28,100 nt of DNA from Salinimicrobium sp964572365 (GCA_964572365.1 CAZNFK010000021.1:1-28100); one strand, 5' to 3'. Shown: positions 1 to 8,389, numbered from the stretch's first letter. Notes: generated from the letters alone by a model not told the origin. Program-made: numbers and translations.

Positions 1-564
1 CAGGGGATCAGGCTAAAAAAACACAGCGGCGTAAAGCTTACCGCAGCACCATTTAACTTTAAGGCCAAAGAAGAAAAACAGTTGTTATCGGTTCCGTCTC
101 CAGGTTTTAAAGGAGTATTGGTGACGACATTATATACAGTGGGATAGAGGAATCCAGGTTCTTTCCCCGAGCGCAATAATCCTGTTCCAGAGATCCTCAC
201 TTCAATATTCCCTTTTGTGGTAAATCCTACGCCGTAATTCAAAAACAACTTTTTTCCAGTCGATAGTTGGATTGTGGAAGGGGTTTTCTCTTTTACTTTT
301 TTCAGAATGCATGAATACGGCTTTCAGGCATTCGCTATCCAGATCAAAGCTTTTAAATACCATTTTTCGCACTTCCAAAAAAGCTTCGACCTGCTCATTG
401 ATCTCTTTGATACGTCTTATTTCGTTTGTGTGCCGTTTAAAAGCAAAAGTTTCGATCGCATGGAACTGTGGTAAATTTTTCTCTTGCAGTTTCTTGGCCT
501 TTGGAGTAAGAACCTGACTGCTGCAGGTGGTGGATAGAAAAATAATTAAAAGGAAACTCTTCAT
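1..564 (-). pseudogene. Secreted protein of unknown function, frameshifted and cut by the window edge
   Basis: The first ~90 codons (564 down to about 303) start with a signal peptide (MKSFLLIIFLSTTCSSQ) that could also be read as a lipobox. A charged helical stretch follows. The frame then meets a run of six A (minus strand, 297-302). If one A is removed, the reading continues as KVKEKTPSTIQLSTGKK and on through a beta-rich stretch (NYGVGFTTKGNIEVRISGTG) with no stop to position 1. The unshifted frame instead ends at 202 in a basic, unlikely tail. The break is therefore a single-base insertion in a homopolymer, either a real mutation or a sequencing error in this draft assembly. No family is recognised. 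A -7-like box lies at 655-662; nothing else is seen in 565-863. Confidence 0.6.
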
Positions 565-654
565 AAACCATAAGTGTTTTCAATGTTTTATTGTCTGTGG
601 CAGGGGAGAAGCCTGTAGAATAAGAAGAGTAGGGAAAGTTTTATTCCGGCTGAT

Positions 655-662
655 CGAACATA
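655..662 (-). promoter_or_regulatory. Possible -7 box for the frameshifted secreted protein
   Basis: The minus strand reads TATGTTCG, one base from the Bacteroidota -7 consensus TAnnTTTG. The TTCG variant also occurs at 11165-11172 and 28057-28064. No well-spaced -33 TTG is seen, so this is weak. It lies about 90 bases before the start codon. Confidence 0.25.
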
Positions 663-863
663 TAAATTAGTAAAAATCAGTTAATTACAAAAATGGGTTT
701 ATAGCCGCTGCTGGTTAATAGCATTTTAAAATAGGTTTTCAGAATTCAGGAAGAGGCAATCTGCTTCCTGCGACCTTTCATGTTCCTTATGAATATCTCT
801 TCCGGAACGATCTTATACTACTTTATTTCCTCCGGGACTTCGGAAAATTCCGTAACTTTAAGT

Positions 864-2021
864 ATGAACAAACACGCCCATATCGTTATTGCCGGGGCAG
901 GAGGGATCGCAGAGGCGGCAGGGCTCCTGCTTATGGAATGGAGCGCCATCCCACCTCAATTATTCATTGGGAACCGCACCCTTTCCAAAGCTAAAAAGAT
1001 GGCCGAATGGATCAGGGAGGGAACTGATAAACCCTGTGTGATCCACACCTTTCATCTTCCGGAAACAGGAGTTTCCGAAGAGATGAAAGAGATACTCACA
1101 GGTGCCGAGGTACTTCTCGATTGTCTTCCCGGCGGGCAGGCTCCCAGAATGGCAAAACTGGCTAAAGATTTCAAACTGCATTACGCCAATCTTACCGAAT
1201 ATGTTTCCGAAACCAGTGAGATCATAAAGCTGGCACAAGATGCCGAAACGGGTTTTTTGCTGCAAACGGGATTGGCCCCGGGTTACATCAACGTCCTGGG
1301 GAACGGACTTTTCAGGGAGTTCTGTGAAATTTTTGATGTAGAGAAAGCAGATAAGGTCGAGTTAAAAGTAGGCGCTCTCACCGCCAATGCGGTTGCCCCG
1401 CATTTTTATGGCTTCACCTGGAGCCCAGTGGGGGTGGCAACAGAATATCTGCAGGAAGCGCTGGCCCTTCGCGATTTCAAAATCAGCAAATTACCGGCTT
1501 TATCTGAACGGGCGCAGATCATTATCGACGGGATCACTTATGAAGAGGACCTCACCTCGGGCGGGGCAGCCGACCTGCCCCAGGCTTTAGCAGGAAGGGT
1601 TCGCCGGCTGGACTATAAGACCTTGAGATATCCCGGCCATTATTCCTGGATGCAAGAGAGAATCACTTCCCTGGCCGGGGAAAAGAATTCCATTTCTGCC
1701 CTGCAGGCAATTATGGAGAATCGCGTGCCCCACCTGGAAGAGGACCGCATTGTACTTTATGCGGCTGTGGAAGGGAAAGATCCCTTTGGGAGGTTGCACC
1801 GACGGGAGATCTCGAAAATGATACTGCCTCAAAAGGTAGGAAAACATACCCTCAGGGCCATCCAAACAACTACCGCGGCACCTTTGCTGCAGGCCGCCCA
1901 GCTACTGCTGGAAACCTCTGCGAAAGGCGTCATCCTGCAAAGTCAGATAGATCCCCTTACCTTCCTTACCGGTCAATTCATTCAACCAGTATACGGGGAC
2001 CCAGGATTTCTCAATCGGTAG
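864..2021 (+). CDS. Saccharopine dehydrogenase-like NAD(P)-dependent oxidoreductase
   Basis: A 385-residue cytoplasmic protein. It opens with a Rossmann dinucleotide-binding motif (HIVIAGAGGIAEAAG, residues 4-18), followed by an acidic/strand alternation and LLDCLPGGQAP. This is the pattern of the saccharopine dehydrogenase NADP-binding family, and the length fits the bacterial single-domain members. The open frame extends upstream to 780, but that 28-residue extension is hydrophobic and unlike the family. The Met at 864, directly before the Rossmann strand, is preferred. A -7-like TAACTTTA lies at 853-860, only three bases before this ATG, so the mRNA could have almost no leader. The gene stands alone. 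The substrate is unknown: family members act on saccharopine, carboxynorspermidine or other amino-acid adducts, and no lysine-pathway neighbour narrows this. The family call is firm; the reaction is open. Confidence 0.8.
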   Translation: MNKHAHIVIAGAGGIAEAAGLLLMEWSAIPPQLFIGNRTLSKAKKMAEWIREGTDKPCVIHTFHLPETGVSEEMKEILTGAEVLLDCLPGGQAPRMAKLAKDFKLHYANLTEYVSETSEIIKLAQDAETGFLLQTGLAPGYINVLGNGLFREFCEIFDVEKADKVELKVGALTANAVAPHFYGFTWSPVGVATEYLQEALALRDFKISKLPALSERAQIIIDGITYEEDLTSGGAADLPQALAGRVRRLDYKTLRYPGHYSWMQERITSLAGEKNSISALQAIMENRVPHLEEDRIVLYAAVEGKDPFGRLHRREISKMILPQKVGKHTLRAIQTTTAAPLLQAAQLLLETSAKGVILQSQIDPLTFLTGQFIQPVYGDPGFLNR

Positions 2022-2042
2022 GGTTTGACCTGCTTCTAAGAT

Positions 2043-2058
2043 TGGGGGAAATCCCCCA
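2043..2058. other. G/C hairpin downstream of the oxidoreductase
   Basis: TGGGGG (2043-2048) pairs with CCCCCA (2053-2058) around an AAAT loop, 22 bases after the stop codon. No U tract follows, so it is a transcript-end or processing hairpin candidate rather than a clear intrinsic terminator. Confidence 0.3.
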
Positions 2059-2132
2059 TTGAAGTCCTTGTAAAGGTTTTCTACTTTAACTCCTCTTTTC
2101 CCCCGAAGTCAAATCAAAAAAAGAAAAAGATC

Positions 2133-2225
2133 ATGATCAATGACTATAGCCGGGTCTGGAAATCCCTCATTTTAATATTCAGTGTAGTTTTAGCCGTCTA
2201 TATTGTACTGAAATATACCGCGTAA
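2133..2225 (+). CDS. Putative 30-residue single-pass membrane peptide
   Basis: A short frame beginning MINDYSRVWKSLILIFSVVL and ending in LKYTA before TAA. Residues 11-26 form one hydrophobic helix, flanked by Arg/Lys on the N-terminal side and Lys at the end, as expected for a small bitopic membrane protein. An A/G-rich tract (2117-2131) precedes the ATG. It lies in the same direction between the oxidoreductase and the helix-turn-helix gene. No family is recognised. The case rests only on the hydrophobic profile and the clean start and stop, so it could be a chance frame. Confidence 0.4.
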   Translation: MINDYSRVWKSLILIFSVVLAVYIVLKYTA

Positions 2226-2290
2226 TTTTCTTATCCTTACTACACTTTCCTTGGGGTGGTTTCCCCGGAGTTCCCTTATTTAAATATAAA

Positions 2291-2337
2291 CTTTAAAGAA
2301 TCTTTAACAGCGTTACCTCCTTTAAAGTTCTTTACAG
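2291..2337 (+). repeat. Imperfect direct repeat at the promoter of the HTH gene
   Basis: CTTTAAAGAATCTTTAACAG (2291-2310) is echoed by CTTTAAAGTTCTTTACAG (2320-2337), 29 bases apart start to start, or nearly three helical turns. Each copy begins with the 8-base palindrome CTTTAAAG. The second copy overlaps the proposed -33 element, the position expected of an operator. The repeat is seen directly; operator function is inferred. Confidence 0.5.
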
Positions 2338-2359
2338 TGGTCAAGAAGCCTTATTTTTG
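2331..2359 (+). promoter_or_regulatory. Promoter of the HNH-like/HTH gene
   Basis: The -7 box TATTTTTG (2352-2359) matches TAnnTTTG exactly. A TTT (2331-2333) sits 18 bases upstream in place of the usual -33 TTG. The start codon follows 20 bases after the -7 box. Confidence 0.5.
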
Positions 2360-2379
2360 AATCCCGGTTTTCAGAAAAT

Positions 2380-2868
2380 ATGGCAGAAGAAAAGAAATGG
2401 AAGAGGCATCCCAAATTCAGGGATTTGCGCATCAGCAGCGATGGATCTGATTTCCTGCTGAACGATAAGTTGCTGAAAATAAGGGATCACAAGATCAAGA
2501 ACGGTAAAATCCTTAAGGTGGTGATGATCAACAGGACCTATTATTCGGTCCCAAAACTGATCCTGGAAACCTGGGGCGAACCAAAACCCGATGACGGGCG
2601 GCAGTATTTTGCAGTTTATAAGGATGGGAACAAGGAAAACCTGCACCCAAAGAATCTTTTTTGGGGCACGAAATTGATGAACAGAGAAGATCTTTTTGAG
2701 CGTGACCTGAAGTTGAGCCGCCTCACCAAAGACCAAACCTATGAGGCTTTTCATCGCAATCAATTTCATGGGGAATCCATCGCTTCCATTGCCCGGGACA
2801 TGATGGTTTCAGACATGGCCATTCACAGGGCCATTAAAAGGCTCCGCAGGAAGGTGGAAGCAGAATAA
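2380..2868 (+). CDS. HNH-like DNA-binding protein with C-terminal helix-turn-helix
   Basis: A basic 162-residue protein. Residues ~55-105 (VPKLILETWGEP, then VYKDGNKENLHPKNLFWGT) follow the layout of NUMOD4/HNH homing-endonuclease modules, which have a His-containing turn before DGNK and NL.W after it. In this copy the expected catalytic His before the Asp is replaced (VYKDG), so cleavage is doubtful. Residues ~118-155 (GESIASIARDMMVSDMAIHR, then basic KRLRRK) look like a helix-turn-helix. I infer a DNA-binding protein, perhaps a domesticated endonuclease acting as a regulator. It has its own consensus promoter with flanking repeats and may repress itself. It is separated from the downstream kinase by 215 bases. 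Confidence 0.6.
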   Translation: MAEEKKWKRHPKFRDLRISSDGSDFLLNDKLLKIRDHKIKNGKILKVVMINRTYYSVPKLILETWGEPKPDDGRQYFAVYKDGNKENLHPKNLFWGTKLMNREDLFERDLKLSRLTKDQTYEAFHRNQFHGESIASIARDMMVSDMAIHRAIKRLRRKVEAE

Positions 2869-2888
2869 AAAATAATTCGGAAAAGATC

Positions 2889-2908
2889 CAGTTGACAGGT
2901 CAGTTGAC
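2889..2908 (+). repeat. Short direct repeat CAGTTGAC x2
   Basis: CAGTTGAC occurs at 2889-2896 and 2901-2908, 12 bases apart, about one helical turn. It lies between the HTH gene and the kinase and might be a protein-binding site. It is short enough to be chance. Confidence 0.3.
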
Positions 2909-2939
2909 TGCTCCGCCACAAAATATAAAAAATGATATT

Positions 2940-2960
2940 CCCCGGTCAAAAAAACCGGGG
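2940..2960. terminator. CCCCGGT/ACCGGGG hairpin between the HTH gene and the kinase
   Basis: A perfect 7-bp stem (2940-2946 with 2954-2960) with an A-rich 7-base loop, 71 bases after the HTH gene's stop. It lacks a downstream U tract on the plus strand, so termination is possible but not typical. Confidence 0.4.
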
Positions 2961-3083
2961 AGCGCAAAGAGTTTGTTGAAATTATACAAAGACCAGCTTA
3001 AACACTGTTTCCGGGTAATTCATGGAATTTATGTAGTTTAGTGATTTTGATTTTAAATTAAGCACGTTATAGAAAGAGATAAA

Positions 3084-6000
3084 ATGGGGCAATTATACAG
3101 AGAGGAAGAACGATCTGCATTGACTGCCGAAAAAGAACAAGCAATTGCCATTGCCAGAAGTGTGAGGGAACCTGTGCTGGTGCTCAACACTGACCTGGAA
3201 ACTATGGCGGCGAACGAAAATTTTTACACCGTCTTTGGGCTAAAAGAAAGTGAGACCATAGACATGCCGGTTTATACACTTAACGACCATGCCTGGGACC
3301 TACCGGAAATGAGACAGCTTCTCGAACGGGATGTTCCGGAGAAAAAACAGGTTCAGGATTATGAAGTAGTTTACGATCTCAAATACATTGGAAAATTCAT
3401 CTGCTGTATAAACGCTACCATTCTCCAGATGGGCGATGAGAGCGCTATACTGTTGACCTTTAAACCCGAGATCAAAGGACTGCAACCCGTTTCACGAGAG
3501 ATGGATTATCTCAAAACGGTGCGGAACGTCCTGCTGAAGGCTCCGGCGATGATGTGCAGCCTTTCTGGACCACAACACGTTTTTGAAATTGCTAATAAAC
3601 AGTATTGTGAACTCATTGGGAAAAATGATATTATAGGAAAATCCATTAAGGAGGTCCTTCCGGAAATTGCCAGCCAGGGCTTTATAGATATTCTGGACGA
3701 TGTTTATCGTACCGGTAATAATTATATTGGATATGAACGACCTGTTTCCCTGGAGACAGATCAGGGGATAAGCAAAACGGCCTATGTAGATTTTTTATAC
3801 CAGCCCTTGAGGGATGATAAAGATGATATTTATGGGATCTTTGTTCACGCGGTTGATGTTACTGAAAAGGTTGTGGCCCGGAAAAAGATCGAGGAAAGTG
3901 AGAACGAGTTGAGAAACCTGGTGAATACTTTGCCGGTGATCATCTGGATGACCGACGGTACCGGTAGCGGAACTTATTTAAACAGCCAATGGTTTGAGTA
4001 TACCGGGCAGTCCAAAGAGGATTCTGAAGGATTTGGTTGGTTGCAGGCGGTGCATCCCGAGGACAGAGAAAAAGCCGGAAACCTTTTCAAGGCAGCCAAT
4101 GCCCAAAAGAATTCGGTAGACATTTCTTACCGATTACAAACCAGGAACGGCGATTACCGCTGGGTAATTGACCGGGGAAATCCCAAGTTTTCTAAAGATG
4201 GAGAATTCCAGGGTATGGTTGGAGTGGTGATAGATGTGCATGAGGATGTGATTAAGGGGCAACTCATTAGAGAAAAAGAACACCGCACCAGGACAATCGT
4301 GGAGGAAGCTACCGTTGCCACGGCTGTTTATACAGGACTGGAAATGAAGATCGAACTGGCAAACGAGGCCATGATCAACTTATGGGGCAAAGATCGTTCT
4401 GTTATAGGTAAAACCCTGCAGGAATCTCTTCCCGAACTGGAAGGGCAGCCTTTCTTTGATCTGCTCCATGACGTTTATACCTCCGGAAAGACCTACTATG
4501 GGAAGGAAGATCGGGTAGACCTCATGATTAACGGAAAAATGCAAACCGGCTATTTCAATTTCACTTATAAACCTTTAAGGAACGAGAAGGGGGAGATCTA
4601 TGGAATTTTGAATATGGCCATGGATGTGACCGAACAGAGATTGGCAAGAAAAGAGGTAGAGGACAGTGAACGGCGTTACCAGGAGATCATTCATTCTTCC
4701 CCGGCACTGATCGCGACTTTTGAGGGAGAAGACATGGTGATAAAGATTGCGAACGACTCTATTCTCGAAGCCTGGGGAAAAGGAAAAAATGTCTTAGGAA
4801 AGCCCCTGCTTTCTGTCTTGCCCGAGTTGGCTGAGCAGGGGTTTGATGAAATGCTCAGGGGGGTATATGAGACAGGAAAGCCTTACAGAGCGTATGAAAT
4901 GCCTGTAAATCTTATTAGGAATGGCCACGAGGAGGAAATGTTTTTCAATTTTGTTTATTATCCTCAGCGAGACATCAATGGAAAGATCACCGGAGTGGTA
5001 GACATAGCTACAGAAGTGACGCCACAGGCCGTCCTAAACAGGAAAATTAAGGAAAGCGAGAACCACTTCCGGCAAATGGCCGATCTCATGCCCGAAAAAG
5101 TGATCAATACAGACGCAACCGGCAAGGTGGTATATTTCAATCGGCATTGGCTTACTTACACCGGGCTTAGCAGTGACGAACTTATAAGAGAGAGTTGGAC
5201 TAGCAAAATTCATCCCGAAGATAAATCAGTTTACCGGGAGCAATGGGAACAATCCCTAAATACAGGTGAAAACCTGGATATGGAGATAAGGATCTGTAAT
5301 AAAGATGGGGAATTTAGATGGCACCTAAGCAGGGCGGAGGCCGTAAAAAATGACGCCGGAGGCATTAGAATGTGGATCTCAACCAATACAGATATCCAGC
5401 GTTTGAAGGAAGAGGAGAAGCGAAAAGAGGACTTTTTGAAGATGGTGAGCCACGAGTTGAAGACTCCGGTCACCTCTATAAAAGGGTATATTCAGCTGCT
5501 GTTGACCATTCTAAAATCTTCGGAAGAAAGGAAAGTAGGCAGTCTTCCCATTAAGCCTTCCCTGGACAGGATCGATCACCAGGTGGTAAGGCTAACCCGA
5601 TTAATTTCGGAAATGCTTGACCTGTCACGTATAGAAGAAAATAAGCTTGAGCTGAAAAAGGAGACCTTCAGCATGAATGATCTGGTAACGCAAACAGTTC
5701 AGGATATCAAGTATACCAACACGCAGCACAAAATAGAGATTATCCACGATTGTAATTGCAGCGTAGTGGCCGACAAAGACAGGATTGGGCAGGTTTTGAT
5801 CAACCTGATCACCAACGCCATCAAATATTCGCCCGAAAGCCAGGAGGTGCAGGTAATTGTTAGTGAGGTGCCCGGGGGGAAAGTAAAGGTAAGCATTCAT
5901 GACAGCGGGATAGGGATCGATAAAGCCGACCACCTGAATATCTTTAAACGGTTCTTTAGGATCAGCGAAGAGGATGAAGATACCTACTCCGGCTTTGGAA

Positions 6001-6113
6001 TAGGGCTGTACCTGGCCAACGAGATCATTGAACGCCATAACGGAGTATTAAAAGTAAATAGTGAGAAAGGGAAGGGTTCAGAATTCAGCTTTATGCTGGA
6101 TGCGGCTTCCTAA
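3084..6113 (+). CDS. Cytoplasmic six-PAS sensor histidine kinase
   Basis: 1009 residues with no signal peptide or membrane segment, so the signal is probably intracellular. Six PAS-type domains lie at roughly 20-120, 145-265, 275-395, 400-525, 535-650 and 655-775. The first (PVLVLNTDLETMAANENFY, then AWDLPEMRQLLE) resembles the PAS found in CheB/CheR-PAS fusion proteins. Domains 2, 4 and 5 are close to one another (ANxxxxxLxGK, then VLPEL and VYxTGxxY), which suggests internal duplication. Domains 3 and 6 are of the PAS_3 type (W.xxVHPED). The kinase core follows: HisKA with VSHELKTP (phosphoacceptor His790), N box with Asn911, G1 DSGIGI at 940, G2 GFGIGL at 970. The response regulator gene starts 19 bases after the stop, so the two form an operon and probable partners. 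The stimulus is unknown. Confidence 0.93.
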   Translation: MGQLYREEERSALTAEKEQAIAIARSVREPVLVLNTDLETMAANENFYTVFGLKESETIDMPVYTLNDHAWDLPEMRQLLERDVPEKKQVQDYEVVYDLKYIGKFICCINATILQMGDESAILLTFKPEIKGLQPVSREMDYLKTVRNVLLKAPAMMCSLSGPQHVFEIANKQYCELIGKNDIIGKSIKEVLPEIASQGFIDILDDVYRTGNNYIGYERPVSLETDQGISKTAYVDFLYQPLRDDKDDIYGIFVHAVDVTEKVVARKKIEESENELRNLVNTLPVIIWMTDGTGSGTYLNSQWFEYTGQSKEDSEGFGWLQAVHPEDREKAGNLFKAANAQKNSVDISYRLQTRNGDYRWVIDRGNPKFSKDGEFQGMVGVVIDVHEDVIKGQLIREKEHRTRTIVEEATVATAVYTGLEMKIELANEAMINLWGKDRSVIGKTLQESLPELEGQPFFDLLHDVYTSGKTYYGKEDRVDLMINGKMQTGYFNFTYKPLRNEKGEIYGILNMAMDVTEQRLARKEVEDSERRYQEIIHSSPALIATFEGEDMVIKIANDSILEAWGKGKNVLGKPLLSVLPELAEQGFDEMLRGVYETGKPYRAYEMPVNLIRNGHEEEMFFNFVYYPQRDINGKITGVVDIATEVTPQAVLNRKIKESENHFRQMADLMPEKVINTDATGKVVYFNRHWLTYTGLSSDELIRESWTSKIHPEDKSVYREQWEQSLNTGENLDMEIRICNKDGEFRWHLSRAEAVKNDAGGIRMWISTNTDIQRLKEEEKRKEDFLKMVSHELKTPVTSIKGYIQLLLTILKSSEERKVGSLPIKPSLDRIDHQVVRLTRLISEMLDLSRIEENKLELKKETFSMNDLVTQTVQDIKYTNTQHKIEIIHDCNCSVVADKDRIGQVLINLITNAIKYSPESQEVQVIVSEVPGGKVKVSIHDSGIGIDKADHLNIFKRFFRISEEDEDTYSGFGIGLYLANEIIERHNGVLKVNSEKGKGSEFSFMLDAAS

Positions 6114-6132
6114 ATAGATATTCGAGAATTAA

Positions 6133-6507
6133 ATGAAAGAAAACGCCAAAATACTTGTAGTCGATGACGACTCCGGAATTGGGGAAATGCTCAAAACCCT
6201 GTTGGAATTTTACGATTTTAAAGTAACCGTTACAGAGCGGCCCGAAGAAACCGAACAATTGATCTCTGAACACGACATTGATCTGGTGATGCTCGATATG
6301 CTGATCTCCGGGGTCAATGGAACCGATGTTTGCGCCCGATTGAGACAAAACGAGGAAACCAAAGATGTACCTGTGCTAATGATGTCGGCTTTGCACGACG
6401 CCGGCAGCAAATGTCGCAAGGCCGGGGCTAACGATTTTATAGCCAAGCCTTTTGAAATGGATGACCTCATTGAAAAGATTAATAAAGTCTTGGAGAAGCA
6501 GGAATAA
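6133..6507 (+). CDS. Single-domain response regulator
   Basis: 124 residues forming one CheY-like receiver and nothing else. The acidic pocket is DDD at 11-13, the phosphoacceptor is Asp55 (VMLDM), the switch Ser is Ser85 (MMSAL), and the conserved Lys is Lys105 (AKPF). There is no DNA-binding or enzymatic output domain, so it must act by protein contact or as a phosphorelay intermediate. It is co-transcribed with the six-PAS kinase upstream, its likely phosphodonor. Its stop lies 11 bases from the stop of the convergent phosphodiesterase gene, and no stem-loop is seen between them. Confidence 0.93.
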   Translation: MKENAKILVVDDDSGIGEMLKTLLEFYDFKVTVTERPEETEQLISEHDIDLVMLDMLISGVNGTDVCARLRQNEETKDVPVLMMSALHDAGSKCRKAGANDFIAKPFEMDDLIEKINKVLEKQE

Positions 6508-6518
6508 CCTGAAAAAAA

Positions 6519-7451
6519 CTACTTCCCAAATTTTCCGCGCAGTTCCAGTGCCCGCTCGGGGTAATCGGTGATAATGCCGTCCACGCCTAATCCAAGCAAA
6601 CGCTGCATCTTCTTTTTCCGGTTCACCGTCCAGGGTACGAGTTTCATATTTAAGGCTTTTACCGAATCCACATACTTCCTGTTAGTCACCAGTTTGTGTC
6701 TGGGACTGTAGAAATCGGGAGTGAAATTGAGGTGAGAAAGGTTCTTTTTAATGCCTTTTTTCGAAACCAGGTAAGAAGTTTGTACCTGCGGATAATCTTC
6801 ATGCAGCCTGTTCAGGAGGTTAGGATCAAACGATTTGATGATGGTTCGAGCTGAAATTTCTTTCTGAAGGATCACCTTCATAACCAGGTTTGCAAATTCT
6901 GCAGGTTCGGGTTGTGAGTGGTTATAATTACGGGGGCTTGATTTTACTTCAACCATGTAATGTATTGGCTTCAGATTATTTTTTGAGATGAAATTTTCCA
7001 CACTGTCTATTACCTCCTCCAGGAGCGGTTTGTAGCTGCTGATCTTTTTCTGCTTCGGGAAATCCTTGTTCTTTTTTAAGCCAGTTTCAAACTGCCTGAT
7101 GGTTTCGTATTCCATTTCATAAAAGTTGTAGCCCAGTTCCTTTTTTGGGGAGATAGGTCGTCCCTGTGGATCCAGAACATAGCTGGCAGCCATGTAGGGC
7201 TCATGAGAAACTACCACCTTTTTATCTGCTGAGATCACCACGTCCATTTCCAGAGCATCTACGCCCTTTTCCACTGCGCTGAGAAAACCTTCGATGCTGT
7301 TCTCGGGCAAATGACCTGCTTCTCCTCGATGGCCTATTATCAGAACTTCCTGCTTAATAAAGGTTTTTGAGTGCCGATAACCGCTCCTGAAAATCGTACA
7401 GGAAAAATTACCGACAAAAAAACCTAAGGCCAGGAGATGGATAAACTTCAT
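6519..7451 (-). CDS. Glycerophosphodiester phosphodiesterase, probable lipoprotein
   Basis: 310 residues. GDPD family members hydrolyse glycerophosphodiesters to glycerol-3-phosphate and an alcohol, which salvages lipid headgroups. The catalytic signature is present: His41-Arg42 in GHRGEAG, Glu50-Asn51 in PENS, Glu68 and Asp70 in ALEMDV, and His83 in VSHEP. The C-terminal VPWTVN and GVDGIITDYP complete the TIM barrel. The N-terminus is a signal peptide ending in NFSC, so Cys18 is probably lipidated and the enzyme membrane-anchored outside the cytoplasm. It is a single gene, convergent with the response regulator. No clear promoter was identified upstream. Confidence 0.92.
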   Translation of the reverse strand: MKFIHLLALGFFVGNFSCTIFRSGYRHSKTFIKQEVLIIGHRGEAGHLPENSIEGFLSAVEKGVDALEMDVVISADKKVVVSHEPYMAASYVLDPQGRPISPKKELGYNFYEMEYETIRQFETGLKKNKDFPKQKKISSYKPLLEEVIDSVENFISKNNLKPIHYMVEVKSSPRNYNHSQPEPAEFANLVMKVILQKEISARTIIKSFDPNLLNRLHEDYPQVQTSYLVSKKGIKKNLSHLNFTPDFYSPRHKLVTNRKYVDSVKALNMKLVPWTVNRKKKMQRLLGLGVDGIITDYPERALELRGKFGK

Positions 7452-7503
7452 AAAATAGTTTTCTTCTCCTTAAGTTAAGAAATTTTGAGGCATCGCGGAA
7501 TGA

Positions 7504-7531
7504 AAAAAGCCATTCGTTAGAATGGCTTTTT
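7504..7531. terminator. Bidirectional-looking terminator after the first barrel gene
   Basis: AAAAAGCCATTC (7504-7515) pairs perfectly with GAATGGCTTTTT (7520-7531) around a GTTA loop. Read on the minus strand it ends the barrel gene that stops at 7555, with the U-rich arm at the 3' side. Confidence 0.85.
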
Positions 7532-7554
7532 GAGTATGTTTGAAAAGAAGGTTA

Positions 7555-8235
7555 TTAGTAGCAGTTTCCGCCTCTTCTTCTACGGTTTTTCATGTCAGAT
7601 CCGCCGATCTTGAAAGTTACGTTGACCTTTATCAGGTCTATGGCTGAATCTTCATAATAAGCACGGTTAACTCCATATTCACTTCTTACAATATCCAGGC
7701 CTTGTACTTCGGGCGTAGATAATGATTTTTCATATCTAAGATCAACTCCAAAACGACCAAATTCCGCTTTAATTCCTACCTGTGCATTGATTGGGCTGTT
7801 CTGTACCACAACCTGGTCGAGAACCTCTTCGCCTTCCAAACTGGAATCCATAATACTCGAATAAACAGGCCCTGCATAAACATCCAGTGGCCCCCAGATA
7901 TTATATCCAGCTAGTAAGGGAATATCTAATTTTTGAACTGAATGAATTGAAGGTTTTGTCGGGAAATCCCACTGTCGTTCTATTTTATTATAGACGACTT
8001 CTGGTCTTACGAAAAATTTTCCAAAGTTTATCTGGCCGAATGCTCCAAACTGAAAGCCCATTTTTCCGGTGCCTTCAAGGGTTTCATCCCAATTACCGAC
8101 ACCAGAATCCTCCCCGCGAATCACTCCGCCCATAGAATAATTCACTCCTCCTTTAAGACCATAACTGTAGGTTTGTGCAACTCCTGCAAAAGAAATTCCC
8201 AGGATAAAAAGTAGGCTAAAAAGTATTTTCTTCAT
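7555..8235 (-). CDS. PorT-like outer-membrane beta-barrel protein (paralogue A)
   Basis: 226 residues. The signal peptide (MKKILFSLLFILGISFAGVA, cleavage near AQ) is followed by barrel strands beginning TYSYGLKGGVNYS, then FGAFGQINFGKFFVRPEVVY, LDIPLLAGYN and a penultimate FGVDLRYEKSL. This is the outer-membrane beta-barrel family common in Bacteroidota. The open frame extends 15 codons upstream to 8280, but Met at 8235 gives the signal peptide its usual start. After the last strand (LIKVNVTFKIGG) there is a tail rich in Arg (MKNRRRRGGNCY), odd because barrels normally finish on the final strand. It is a tandem paralogue of the next gene. Function is unknown; it may be structural or a small-molecule channel. 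Confidence 0.8.
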   Translation of the reverse strand: MKKILFSLLFILGISFAGVAQTYSYGLKGGVNYSMGGVIRGEDSGVGNWDETLEGTGKMGFQFGAFGQINFGKFFVRPEVVYNKIERQWDFPTKPSIHSVQKLDIPLLAGYNIWGPLDVYAGPVYSSIMDSSLEGEEVLDQVVVQNSPINAQVGIKAEFGRFGVDLRYEKSLSTPEVQGLDIVRSEYGVNRAYYEDSAIDLIKVNVTFKIGGSDMKNRRRRGGNCY

Positions 8236-8389
8236 AGTTGGCTTGTGCTTCTTAGGTATACAAATAAAAAAGAATTTCACTACTTATAACGGTCCAAAAG
8301 GGAAATAATTTTAGCAGTAGCTGAATTCAGACAAAAAAGATACTACTTTTCCCGAAAACCTAAAGAAAAATCCTACTCTTAACCTCTTC

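Noticed and set aside
780..863. 28-residue N-terminal extension of the saccharopine-dehydrogenase-like protein
   Set aside because: The Rossmann fold begins right after Met at 864. The extension is not family-like and a -7-like box lies within it.
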